From Chitinophaga costaii (GTDB lineage: Bacteria > Bacteroidota > Bacteroidia > Chitinophagales > Chitinophagaceae), in NCBI RefSeq assembly GCF_900094705.1, contig NZ_FMAR01000005.1, positions 248,001 to 312,000 of the forward strand: a stretch of DNA of 64,000 nt, in the 5' to 3' direction. The notes beneath the pieces are model-generated. The model did not search any database. It saw nothing but the letters and a program-made list of their open reading frames with translations, and was not told the DNA's origin. The translations under genes and the position numbers were made by a program. This document shows positions 27,586-37,400 of this stretch, in pieces (positions within the stretch are counted from its first letter, which is position 1; the number at the start of each line of letters is the position of its first letter).

Positions 27586-30159
27586 TCAAATACTCAACAT
27601 CGGGAAGCCATATTTTGCGGGTTCCAGGTAGCGCAACAAAAAGTGTACAATGCCGGCATTGCCAATCATCAGGTCTGGTACGGGGTATTGTTCCAGGCTT
27701 GGGTCGGTAAGCCAGTACTTGCCGCCATCGTCGCTGGTTTTGGTCATGTGCAAGAGGGCCTGGGCAATGTAATCTGCCCGGTTCAACCACTGCTCATCGC
27801 CGAATATCCGGTAAGCCTCCAGGTACACTTCTCCGATGCCGGTGATGCCGTAGGAGGTGGTGAGGTTATCCACTAAAACTTTCTCTGGCATAAAGCCCAG
27901 CAGGTCTTCTGCCATTTTACGATCTGCCGGGTCTTTAAAAATTTCGAAGGCTTTGATGAAGGTGAGTGCCACGCCGCTGATGCCATAAAAAAGCGTGAGC
28001 GGGGGATCTTCATGGCTTATTAACTTTCCCTGCTTCATCTTAAAATCATTCCTTTGGTAACGCAGGGCGTTGCGGATGGGTAGCTCCACAGCTGCATCAT
28101 GGGTGGCTTCCCAATATAGCAAGAGGAAATAAGTGATGCCTGCATTGCCATTCATAAGGCCTGGGTAACTCATGGGCCTATCTCCCGCAACGGCGTTGGG
28201 AAAAAGCCAGTTACCTGCTGTGGTTTGCTGGTTAAGAATAGGGCCTAGTATTTCGGGTATAAGCACCAGCAATTTGGGTTGCGCGGGTGCGAGCAAGGCC
28301 ACCCCCAGGCCCAGGCCAGACAGCCCTTTCATCAATTCCAGCCCCGCCGCTACGGTTTGAAAGCAGGCCAGCATTAGTGCCGGGGCATCCCATCCAGGGG
28401 GCAACAATCCTGCTTTGGCCGTAACGAGGAGGGCCACCGCAATGCCTGCCATGCCATCGCCCAGGCCGGGTGCCTGCCGGTCTGCCTGCTGCAGGTAGTG
28501 TTCCGAGATGAGGGCCCAACTTGTTTGCATTACTTCTTTGCAGGGGCTGATATCGAATCCCATTTCCTGTACCCTGGATAGCAAATAAAGAACGCCCATC
28601 GCCCCATGATGCAGGCCTCCATACAGCAGGTAGTCGCTTTGCTCATTCGGGTTCAGTACGGCCTGCTCCTGGCTCTTGGAGGCCCAATAGCCGTTGTTAG
28701 TGAGTACCCCACTTAACCCGGTGATGGCAGCCTGAATGGTAGTACGGATCGTGGACACATCTGCTTTGCTGCCAGGATTACTGTATGTTTTTTGCAGCAG
28801 GCGGGTTTTAAACTGTTGCAACCCTGCTTCTATCGTGTCGAGGGTGGGCCTTTGCAGCGGATCTACCTGCAGGCAGGCAGCCACCAGGGCAGCCATCTCC
28901 TCATCCTGCAGGAAGAAGTACATGCGCTGTTGCAAGGCCACTTTATCAGGCGTCCAGAGGCGATAAGAATCCAGGCCGGTAAAGAACTTCTGCATGATGC
29001 CGCCTATCGCGAAAATATCTTCTTTCACGGTGGGTACTGCCCGGGCTTCCTGCTCCGGCGACATATAACCTTTGCTGCCTACACCAAATACCGGCATGGG
29101 ATAGTTGTCTGTCAAAGAATACACCAGTTCCATGTCCAGCAGGTATAACTGCCCTTTCTTCATCATAAAATTCATGGTGGTCAGGTCCCGGTGCACCAAT
29201 CCCAGCGCATGCAGTGCGCGGGCTATGCCTACGATTTCTATCAATTTATCGATCAGGGAGGTATGCACCGGGGTGGGAAGCTGCAACCAGATGTTCCGTT
29301 TATAAAAATCCAGCACAAACTGCCGCAAGGGTGTTCCTTTAATGTATTCCATCACCAGGTAACCGTCGTCGTCTATTTCAAAATACTCATATACGGCCGG
29401 CGTGTGCATGTGTTTCCCTACCCTGCCGGCTATCGTTTGTTGCCAACGCAGCCGGGTGCGTATATCCTGCTTGGCCGAATCGGAACACATGTGTTTATTG
29501 CCCATTTTTACAATCACCCACTTGAAGTCTAACACATGCCTCCGGCGGATTGCTTTGATCACACTGCCTTTCGGATCTTGTTTCAGCACATCGAAGGCTA
29601 CATATTTCCCTTTTAATTTACGGGGCCGTTTTGGGCGGATGGGCGAAGCAAGGCTTGCAAAGGGCCAGGTTACGCCATCCGGCAATAACGACGGATGGCC
29701 GGTGTCCTTAACCGGATTGGATGCATCTGCTGCGACTAACCGCTCCGTTGATGCATAGACTGTTCCACCCAGGTAGATGCCTGTAGGCACCCGTGGCCCG
29801 CCCACTCCTTTGGTCATGGCCACCAGTTGCTCCGCCAGGGCCAATGCCTGTGCATCCTCCACCGGGTATATGCTGATCACTTTACCAATATTGGCATTGC
29901 CATACAGGCCAGAACACATATTCATCACTTGCAGGGGTTCCACAGGCATCGCAAATGCAACACCGGCCTCTTTTAAGAAAGGCAATACAGCAGCCAACAA
30001 TTCATACGCATCCGCCGTAACAACGGATATATGTAACACCCAACCACGCGCGGGCAGATCGCCTACTATAAAATAAGGATCTATCTGTTCTGCAACAAGC
30101 GCATGGGTATGTAGCAAATCCAGGAAAGGATTGCCGGTGCGGGTTAAGTAGGCTTCCAT
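27586..30159 (-). CDS. Class III lanthionine synthetase-like protein (LanKC)
   Basis: The product has 857 residues from ATG 30159; the ATG at 30198 is an alternative. Residues about 1-180 match the LanKC N-terminal domain (LPARGWVLHIS, NIGKVISIYPVEDAQALALAEQL, PRVPTGIYLGG). Residues about 190-455 are a protein kinase-like domain with Lys 218, HRDLTTMN (D325, N330) and DME in place of DFG at 342-344. Residues about 470-857 have seven LanC-type Gly motifs (HHGAMG, GLGDGMAG, GLSGLG, NGNAG, YGISG, YGITG, IGNAG). The zinc ligands are absent: the WCYG and CHG sites read LFYG and SYG, as in known class III cyclases. In that class the protein phosphorylates, eliminates and cyclises Ser/Thr/Cys in a peptide. 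It is divergent from three small Cys-containing peptides. Confidence 0.87.
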   Translation of the reverse strand: MEAYLTRTGNPFLDLLHTHALVAEQIDPYFIVGDLPARGWVLHISVVTADAYELLAAVLPFLKEAGVAFAMPVEPLQVMNMCSGLYGNANIGKVISIYPVEDAQALALAEQLVAMTKGVGGPRVPTGIYLGGTVYASTERLVAADASNPVKDTGHPSLLPDGVTWPFASLASPIRPKRPRKLKGKYVAFDVLKQDPKGSVIKAIRRRHVLDFKWVIVKMGNKHMCSDSAKQDIRTRLRWQQTIAGRVGKHMHTPAVYEYFEIDDDGYLVMEYIKGTPLRQFVLDFYKRNIWLQLPTPVHTSLIDKLIEIVGIARALHALGLVHRDLTTMNFMMKKGQLYLLDMELVYSLTDNYPMPVFGVGSKGYMSPEQEARAVPTVKEDIFAIGGIMQKFFTGLDSYRLWTPDKVALQQRMYFFLQDEEMAALVAACLQVDPLQRPTLDTIEAGLQQFKTRLLQKTYSNPGSKADVSTIRTTIQAAITGLSGVLTNNGYWASKSQEQAVLNPNEQSDYLLYGGLHHGAMGVLYLLSRVQEMGFDISPCKEVMQTSWALISEHYLQQADRQAPGLGDGMAGIAVALLVTAKAGLLPPGWDAPALMLACFQTVAAGLELMKGLSGLGLGVALLAPAQPKLLVLIPEILGPILNQQTTAGNWLFPNAVAGDRPMSYPGLMNGNAGITYFLLLYWEATHDAAVELPIRNALRYQRNDFKMKQGKLISHEDPPLTLFYGISGVALTFIKAFEIFKDPADRKMAEDLLGFMPEKVLVDNLTTSYGITGIGEVYLEAYRIFGDEQWLNRADYIAQALLHMTKTSDDGGKYWLTDPSLEQYPVPDLMIGNAGIVHFLLRYLEPAKYGFPMLSI

Positions 30160-30506
30160 AAAGTATTTTACGGATAAAGTAAGCATGGTGTACTGCAATG
30201 CAGCTGCAGTGTTGGAAGGTGGTTTTAAAAAGCTAAACTGGCCACCAAAAAGGGTTTATCCCGGTATCCCGGAAACACCTAACTACTGAAATAACATTGC
30301 AGTTAGTATTTATACATTAGTAGAAGAAATTTATAGAGGCCATCAGCACAACGATTCCATGTAGGGTAATAAGATGCAAGTAGCAAACTTTTACATGTTA
30401 TGCCAGGTAAGAAAATTAGAAACCGGTATTTTGATCTGCGTAGAAATTGCGATCTCATTCCTTTTTTATCCTTACACATTACCTCTAAACAATAAAAACA
30501 AAAACC
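30160..30506. other. Divergent promoter region of LanKC and peptide genes
   Basis: These 347 bp hold no gene. AT content rises sharply toward the peptide genes. TATTTTG near 30428 is a partial -7-like box for the plus strand. No operator-like palindrome was noticed. Confidence 0.4.
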
Positions 30507-30884
30507 ATGAAAATAAGCATCTATTCCACCCTGGCGGCAGCATTAGCCGTTTATGCCGGCCACAGCGCCCGCGCCACCACCCATAACAGGCTTAGCTATG
30601 TGTACAAATATATAGGGGCTTACCCGGTCAGTGCGGCGTCTTTGGTGACCAATGTTAATAATTGGACCTACGTGGCAGGGCCACCTTCAGAGGATTGCGT
30701 GGATGTAATACAGGCCTGCGAAGTAAACACAACGATCACGAACACCTGGCCTTTCGGTAAAAGACCTACCAGGAAATTACCTGCCCTGCAAACAATTAGT
30801 GGTCCTTCTCCCAGGTTTACCGTATCACCCGACTGGGATAAAGGCATTACAGAAGTATATAGTGCTTCGTATGTAAATGATTGA
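30507..30884 (+). CDS. Small secreted Cys-pair peptide, paralogue 1
   Basis: The product has 125 residues. An N-terminal hydrophobic leader (MKISIYSTLAAALAVYAGHSARA) looks like a Sec signal peptide. The family block Y-x-YIG, then PVSAASLVTNVNNWT, is followed by C64-x6-C71 and a Thr/Ser-rich part. It is the most diverged of the three paralogues and its C terminus ends ASYVND. The layout recalls Bacteroidota DUF6520-type proteins (leader, then a Cys pair), from memory only. It is divergent from LanKC and could be its substrate. A secreted structural or uptake-related role is equally open. Confidence 0.72.
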   Translation: MKISIYSTLAAALAVYAGHSARATTHNRLSYVYKYIGAYPVSAASLVTNVNNWTYVAGPPSEDCVDVIQACEVNTTITNTWPFGKRPTRKLPALQTISGPSPRFTVSPDWDKGITEVYSASYVND

Positions 30885-30968
30885 ATTTTTTGAACATGGA
30901 GCCTAATTGTACTAAATCTCCTGATAAGGAATCATTATGATATTCATCCACTCATTAAAACAAAAAAA

Positions 30969-31349
30969 ATGAAAAAGGTATTTTATTCCGCGCTGGCAGT
31001 AACCACAGCCATTGCTGGTATTGCCGCTTCCAAAGCTAACAACAATACTCACCGCTCCGTTTATCTGTACAGGTATATTGGAAGTCGTCCAGTAACAACC
31101 GCATCTCAGGTAACTAACGTGACTAACTGGACTGTGACAACAACTGCTTTGTGGTGCACAGGCACTCTTCAGCCATGCGGTGTAACTACCACTATACCAC
31201 CCTCTGCCACATCAAACCATCCATCAGCTAAAATACCCCCTATCTTTACAGGAGCCTTTTACTATACGGCTAACACTGGCAGCTTCCCATCAGGAACAAT
31301 AGGCGCTTCTGGCACTAACGTAATTGCTAGCTATAGTGAGGATCTTTAG
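30969..31349 (+). CDS. Small secreted Cys-pair peptide, paralogue 2
   Basis: The product has 126 residues. The leader is MKKVFYSALAVTTAIAGIAASKA. The block YRYIGSRPVTTASQVTNVTN precedes C63-x6-C70 (CTGTLQPC), then GVTTTIPPSA. The C terminus ends TGSFPSGTIGASGTNVIAS, shared with paralogue 3. About 30% of the mature part is Thr or Ser. No S-x2-S-x3-C labionin motif is present. It is 84 bp after paralogue 1 and probably in the same transcript. The high similarity of leaders within the family may reflect a shared export or recognition need. Confidence 0.78.
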   Translation: MKKVFYSALAVTTAIAGIAASKANNNTHRSVYLYRYIGSRPVTTASQVTNVTNWTVTTTALWCTGTLQPCGVTTTIPPSATSNHPSAKIPPIFTGAFYYTANTGSFPSGTIGASGTNVIASYSEDL

Positions 31350-31433
31350 AAATTGGTAATTTCTAAAAGACATGGACAATAATAATGCGTTGAGGCATAT
31401 TTTAAATCATTCATTTCATTAAATCAGACAACA

Positions 31434-31532
31434 ATGAAAAAGGTACCTTATCCGGCACTAGCAATTGTAATGGCTATTGCAGTTGTTGCCATAGCCAATG
31501 TTAAAAACAAGGCCAGCCTTTTCATTGTCTAA
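31434..31532 (+). pseudogene. Decayed fourth Cys-pair peptide gene
   Basis: The reading frame MKKVPYPALAIVMAIAVVAI continues into NVKNKASLFIV and stops at TAA (31530-31532). After the stop the same frame reads YRYIF, matching the YRYIG block that follows the leader in paralogues 2 and 3. A Leu codon has become a stop, and the rest of the gene has degenerated into AT-rich sequence. The leader alone (32 residues) may still be translated. Confidence 0.7.
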
Positions 31533-31904
31533 TACAGATATATTTTCATTTTTTCAGGTAAAAAGAGCATCTATATCACTTAGCCAAACTGGGGAACTTA
31601 ATGTGTTGTATAACTACCCATTATACACGTTACAGTATTATCATATAAGATCTCAATTTCATCGCATTTCATAATGATCAGTATAGTAAACCAATAAGAT
31701 CATTAACAGTTCAAAAATCAATGCATCTTTACAAAAGCAATTAGCAATTAAAGACACACCATTTTCCTAAATATTCTACAGTTTTAGTTTAACCAGCTTA
31801 GGCATTACCACGCAGATTTGGCAACATATACACAACAGATTAATATATGTCATAAAATAAAAATTAACAGATGTATTAAATTAAAACGGAAAATAAGTAA
31901 TCAT
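31533..31904 (+). other. Intergenic, remnant of the fourth peptide gene and MauE upstream region
   Basis: After about 40 bp that still align with the peptide family, the sequence is AT-rich with no ORF of interest. It must contain the start signals of the MauE-like gene unless that gene is read from further upstream. Confidence 0.4.
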
Positions 31905-32366
31905 ATGTTCACCCAAAAAGTATCCGATATCCTATCCGCATTATTAATTTTTTTATTCTTGTATACAGGTCTTTCTAAGCTAGTAGAACATGCACGATTC
32001 ATCTCTCAATTGAGGGAATCCCCTTGGAAATTGCTGGCAGACAACAGCAGTTGGTTTACATGGGCATTACCAATAGGGGAAGTTTTAATCTGCATACTGT
32101 TAATAATACCTAAATACAGAAAATTAGGGTTTTGGTTTAGCGGATTACTGCTGGTAGCTTTTGAAATCTATTTAACGGCACTCGTAACTTCTGGAAAGCA
32201 TCTCCCCTGCTCTTGTGGCGGAATTATTAAATACTTAACGTGGACACAACATATCTTTTTTAACATGGCCTTTCTTATTATTTCCATTTGGGGTATTTAC
32301 ACTGAAAAAAGGTTAAACAAAAAAGACATACCATTAAACGACTTTAACATAAGCCTGGCTGAATAA
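31905..32366 (+). CDS. MauE/DoxX-like redox-associated membrane protein
   Basis: The product has 153 residues from ATG 31905 (MFTQKVSDIL). It has four hydrophobic segments (ILSALLIFLFLYTGLSKL, ALPIGEVLICILLIIP, GFWFSGLLLVAFEIYLTAL, FFNMAFLIISIWGIYT) and the motif HLPCSCGGIIKYLTWTQH, whose Cys pair is typical of MauE-type proteins that support disulphide formation in the periplasm. It sits between Cys-pair peptide genes, so it may oxidise or shuttle electrons for them, together with the TlpA-like protein at 37974. The upstream start at 31818 would add 29 polar residues before the first membrane segment and is less likely. Confidence 0.8.
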   Translation: MFTQKVSDILSALLIFLFLYTGLSKLVEHARFISQLRESPWKLLADNSSWFTWALPIGEVLICILLIIPKYRKLGFWFSGLLLVAFEIYLTALVTSGKHLPCSCGGIIKYLTWTQHIFFNMAFLIISIWGIYTEKRLNKKDIPLNDFNISLAE

Positions 32367-32497
32367 TTTTAACACGGACAATTGACGTACAAAAAAGATT
32401 CGCGAATACCGAACTGTTGACCTGATCAGTTAACAGCACGTGCCATCCGATCAATGGCAAATCATCAATTATTTTTTAACTTTTAAAACAAACTAAA

Positions 32498-32869
32498 ATG
32501 AAAAAAGTGATCTATTCCGCACTGGCCGTAACTGCAGCCATTGCCGGTGTTGCCGCTACTAAAGCTAACACCAAGACTCACCGTGCCGTTTACCTGTACA
32601 GATATATTGGCACCACCCCAGTAACAAGTGCATCTCTTGTAACTAATGTGAATAACTGGACTTTGGTTTCAACACCTAGTTCATGTATCGGTAGCGTTCA
32701 AGCTTGTGGCATAACCACCACTATAGTATCCGCTTCAAACAAACCAACAGAGAAAATACCGGCCATTGCTACAGATGCTACGCATTTCACTGCTAATACT
32801 GGCTCTTTCCCTTCCGGAGCAGGAGACCCTGGCACTAACGTAATCGCCTCACATAGCAAGGATTTATAG
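32498..32869 (+). CDS. Small secreted Cys-pair peptide, paralogue 3
   Basis: The product has 123 residues and is very close to paralogue 2. The leader is MKKVIYSALAVTAAIAGVAA. The block YRYIGTTPVTSASLVTNVNN is followed by C63-x6-C70 (CIGSVQAC), then GITTTIVSAS. It ends ANTGSFPSGAGDPGTNVIAS. Positions of the Cys pair and the end motif are the same as in paralogue 2, so the spacing is conserved. It is separated from paralogue 2 by the pseudogene and the MauE-like gene. A strong terminator follows. Confidence 0.78.
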   Translation: MKKVIYSALAVTAAIAGVAATKANTKTHRAVYLYRYIGTTPVTSASLVTNVNNWTLVSTPSSCIGSVQACGITTTIVSASNKPTEKIPAIATDATHFTANTGSFPSGAGDPGTNVIASHSKDL

Positions 32870-32883
32870 CCTTTAAAACTCAA

Positions 32884-32923
32884 TTTGTTTCAGAGGTTAC
32901 TAAAATGTAACCTCTGAAACAAA
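32884..32923. terminator. Perfect 17-bp inverted repeat (bidirectional terminator)
   Basis: TTTGTTTCAGAGGTTAC (32884-32900) and its exact complement (32907-32923) flank the loop TAAAAT. It lies between the convergent peptide 3 and SusD genes. T-richness on both sides is modest, so it may also be a transcript-stabilising hairpin. Confidence 0.75.
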
Positions 32924-33036
32924 TATAAAAATTCTGAAACCATATTCATTTATCAGGAAACGAATCAATCTTTTGAAATTATATCCATTTGTATCATAAT
33001 TGATAGACTGATCGCAAGTTGATGTCTAGGAATCCG

Positions 33037-34392
33037 TCATCTCGGATTTTGCTTCATACCGGATATATTTACCACTGAAAACGGCAGCGGAAGCGCAAAT
33101 CTATTGTCATTTGGAGGCAAATCATAAGATATACCATGTTCCACTCGTTTGAGTGCTATATTAGCCCCTTCAAGATTTAACCTTTTAATATCAATCCATC
33201 TGAGGTCCCTGAAGGGAAGTTCTTTTCTCCTTTCTGCAAGTACAAGATTAATGGCTATTTGAGCATTATCCGCTACAACCGGAACAAATGTACTAGGTGT
33301 AAAACGTTTGCTGAGTAACGTATTCAGATCTTCTATTGCCATATCTATTTTCCCATCCCTTGCATAACATTCCGCTCTTACCAGGTACATTTCGTCCGTA
33401 GCAATTCCCGAAAACCCAGCCCCATCTAAGCCATAACTCCCTTTAAATGTGAAGGTTGTATCAGATGTCCGCTGAAAAAAAATATCTTTTCTCAGATCCC
33501 CGGTTTTATAAGACCTGTAAAGTGTACTATCAACACTCATATAGTAAGGATTAGTTATAATACCCAGACTCACTAGGTACATTATTACTTCTTTATTATC
33601 AGCAGGAAAAGGCGTAGATTCCGATATGCTGATCGTATTATAGTCTATCAACCCGTTAGACAATTGCAAACAGGAATCTGCATATTTACCCGCTCTTTCA
33701 TATTGACGCATAGATAAATACACCTCCGCTAAGGCGCCATATGCAGCGGCCTTAGAGGGCCGTTGTACAAATAAACCCTGTGCTGGCAATAAAGAGACGG
33801 CTTCGGTAAGATCCTTCAATACCTGGCTATACGTATCCGAAACCGTTCCTCTAACCGACACTATATTATAATCGGAAGATAGCCGCAGCGGAATGCCTAG
33901 ATCCTGGTCCTTTGTTGCTTCACTATATGCCTTTGCCCAAATACAGGCAATTTTCCAGAAAATAAATCCCCTGAAAAACAGGGCACACCCCCTGGCGTTA
34001 TCAAATTCTTTTGCATTTTTATCCGTTCTCTTGTTCTTGGCCAATGTTTCCAGCGCTATATTTACTTTTTCAACCGCGCCATATACCAAAGTCCACTCAT
34101 CATTACTAGTGTGAGTAAAAAAGAGGTCCGGCCCCCAAGTATAAAGATTGACATAATCTGACCCCGAAAAACTATCGAATATCGTTGTAGTAAGGTAATA
34201 GTTATCCGCAGAAGCTTCTCCGAAAGAGGGCATTCTTAAGTTAATGTTTAGAACATCATCCAAGAGTCCTTGTGCGTCAGATATAGCGTTAGGAACCGTC
34301 AGACTACCATTGCTTTTTTGGTTCAAAAAATCAGTACATCCTGTAAAAATCCATACAAACAGTATTCCGGCAGCAATATATTTTTTTTTCAT
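33037..34392 (-). CDS. SusD/RagB-like outer-membrane lipoprotein
   Basis: The product has 451 residues. The lipobox FTGC has Cys at position 19, followed by TDFLNQKSNGSL, the usual SusD start. TPR-like helices (AAYGALAEVYLSMRQYERAGKYADS) and the C-terminal RagB region (LVRAECYARDGKIDMAIEDLNTLL, ERRKELPFRDLRWIDIKRLN) are clear. SusD caps the SusC barrel and captures ligand outside the cell. It is the last gene of tlpA-susC-susD on the minus strand, 18 bp from susC. No glycoside hydrolase lies near, so a peptide ligand is possible. Confidence 0.92.
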   Translation of the reverse strand: MKKKYIAAGILFVWIFTGCTDFLNQKSNGSLTVPNAISDAQGLLDDVLNINLRMPSFGEASADNYYLTTTIFDSFSGSDYVNLYTWGPDLFFTHTSNDEWTLVYGAVEKVNIALETLAKNKRTDKNAKEFDNARGCALFFRGFIFWKIACIWAKAYSEATKDQDLGIPLRLSSDYNIVSVRGTVSDTYSQVLKDLTEAVSLLPAQGLFVQRPSKAAAYGALAEVYLSMRQYERAGKYADSCLQLSNGLIDYNTISISESTPFPADNKEVIMYLVSLGIITNPYYMSVDSTLYRSYKTGDLRKDIFFQRTSDTTFTFKGSYGLDGAGFSGIATDEMYLVRAECYARDGKIDMAIEDLNTLLSKRFTPSTFVPVVADNAQIAINLVLAERRKELPFRDLRWIDIKRLNLEGANIALKRVEHGISYDLPPNDNRFALPLPFSVVNISGMKQNPR

Positions 34393-34410
34393 ACGTCGTA
34401 TTGTTTTCTT

Positions 34411-37400
34411 TTAAAAAGCAGCTCTTACACCACATGCAAAAGAAGCAGGTGTTGGCATACCGGATGGAAAATCGGGATCAATATGTTGTTTATTTGCCTT
34501 CCAAACGAGGCCTAGATTGCTGGCATTGAAATAAAGCTGTAGCTGGGAAAGACTGCTTTTCCTGATCAGGCTGTACATCAGGTCGTAATTAAGATTAATA
34601 TATTGAAGCCGGATAAAGGCACCACTTGTCAGTAAATCAGAGGATACATTATAAAACGTTGCCCTACCAACAGCAGTATTAGGATACACCATGGAGGGCA
34701 CGGTGGTTTTTAACTCATCTCCTGGTTTTTGCCATCGTTTGGAAAAATCTGCATGCCCGGCACCCCCGTTAAACAATTGATCATAATCAATGGAACTCCT
34801 GATAAATTTGTAGCCCGCCTTGTACACTAAGTTCACATCCAGGCTAATCCCTTTATAAGTGAAAGAATTACTCAGGCTACCATTAAAGCGTGGCAGGCTC
34901 GTACCGTTAAAAGCAATACTTTTCAGCGAACTATCGTTTGCAATGGCCCGGTAGTCCTCACTGGGTTTCCCATTTAAAATACCCCTCGGATCACCTGTCT
35001 GCGGATCCAAGCCGGCCGATTTATAAGAGGTAACCGCATACACGGGCCTTCCCACAATAGGTGTAACACTGCCTCCGCCTACATAATTGCTGCTGGCATA
35101 TACCGGGTTGTTATATTTCGTAATTTTATCCGTGTAAAAGTTAAACAAATAACGAGTGGTCCAGGAAAACACCCCCCTGATATTCTGGCTGTTCAGCGTA
35201 ACATCCACCCCATTCGCCCGCATGTTCGCTACATTCCTGGTGATCGTTGATTTCATTAAACCTGCAGTAGCGTCTATCTGGTCAGGCCCATACAGGTCTG
35301 TAGCCTTCTTTCTATAATACTCCATACTACCAGACAATATTTGACGTTTAATTTCAAAATCCAACCCAATATTCAACATCCCCACCGTCTCCCACCGCAA
35401 AGAAGGGTCGCCAAATTGAGACACCGTTACATAAGGAAGATTTGTATAATAGGCCCCTGTTTGATATTGAGTCACCGTCTTGGCCACCAGGCCAGTGTTT
35501 ACGTTGCCGCTAAAACCGTAGGTAACCCGGGGCCTTAATACCGGTAGGAAATCCCAGTGATAAAAGTTTTCCTTGCCCAGGTTCCAGCTCAGGCCCGCTG
35601 ACCACAATGGCTTCCACTTATTATTGGTATTTACGCCAAAAATATTGGAAGCATCCTTTCGCCCACTGATAGAAACTGTATATTTTTCATGATAGGTATA
35701 GGAAGCATTGCCATAAAAGGATAAAAACCGGGTGATATTATAGGGCGATACACTGGATAAGTAGGAAGCAATATAACTATACCTTCCGTTGATAAAAGTG
35801 GGATAAGGATTTAGAATGTCCACGGTGGTGAACTGAAGCGGATCTTCCGTGTAGCCATAAATACGGGATTGGTCCCCCCCCGTGCGCGCATTAGAAATTT
35901 CAGCACCCACGATCGCAGATACCGCATTCTGATTCCATTCATTGGTATAGTTGAGCTGCCCCCGGATATTTTGTGCCACCAGATTACTATTGCTGGAGGA
36001 TAATACCCCTCCCCTTGGTACAATATACTTTATAACTCCAGTTCCCAGATCTATTTGCGTAAATCGGTTAATTAAATCCCGTGTACTGAAACTCTGTACA
36101 TCATCCAGGCTTCTTGAAATTCCCTGCTGGCTTTCATACTGATAGGAAAGGCTTACGCCCAAACCCCGCCATATCTTATAGCTCAGCGAAGCACCCAATA
36201 CCAAATCATTATTTTTTTGCGTGGAAGTAGAATGTTTCCAGTCTTCCAGGGGATAATAATTCCAGTCCAATAACTTCCCTCCTCCCACTGTATCAATATA
36301 GGGCGCCCTATACTTGTAAACAGGCAATTCCTTGCCGGATGCGTCTTTCAGCATTCTGTAAGGATAGTCACTTGCAGAGTAGCCAATTTCCCCATTTTGG
36401 GAACGACTGGTAGTATAATTCATATTCAACTTTACATCTACCTTTTTAAACACCTTAAATCCATACCCTGATCGGAAACTTACCCGGTCAGACAGTGCTT
36501 TTAAAGTACTCAGGCCATGATCATATCCTCCTGATACATAATAATTGGCACGCTCGTTTCCGCCACTTACACTCAACGCATATTGCTGGTTAACGGAAGG
36601 TTGGTATACATATTTATTGTAATCGCTCCGTCCATCATGCCCCCTTAACACATCTAGTTGCGCATTCGCCTGGTCTGCGGTAATTTTGCCATCCCTTTGG
36701 GCGATCAATATTTCTACGGCAGGCGGTAGTACCGGCCGGGAACGACTCTGTTCCGGACCCGCGTACACCCCGTTATTAAAAAGCATGGTTTGCACGTCTA
36801 CCATATCGGAAGAAGCCATTTGCGGTATAGAATAAAGATCTGGCTTGTTGCCGATCGCGATATTGGAATTTAGTTCTACTTTTAAGCCATGATTATATTC
36901 CCCCTTTTTAGTCGTGATCACAATCACCCCGTTGCCTGCACGCGCTCCCCAGATAGAAGACGCAGCGGCGTCCTTTAAGATGGTAATAGACAGTACATCG
37001 TTGGGATTAATGGAGTTAATATCACCTGCATACACGAAATTGTCTACCACGATTAACGGATCCCTGGAGGCATTGATGGTACTTAACCCCCGCACCATAA
37101 TATTGGCCTGAGCCCCACTGGCATGAACGGGATCAAACAGCACCCCGCTGGCCACCCCGTTCAGCCGGTCCAGGATATTAGTGCCTACCTGCTGGTTTAA
37201 TAACTTGGTATCAATTTTCTCAAAGGAACCCGTTGAACGTTCTTTGGGTATATCCTGGAACCCATTGGATACTACCTTTACCTCGTTCAATGCATTGGAC
37301 GCAATCCTTAAACGCACGCTTAAAAATTGCTGGCCGTTGAAGGCTATTTTAAATTTTTCGAACCCCAGGCTGGTGACCCAGATCGTTTCTCCCATTGCCA

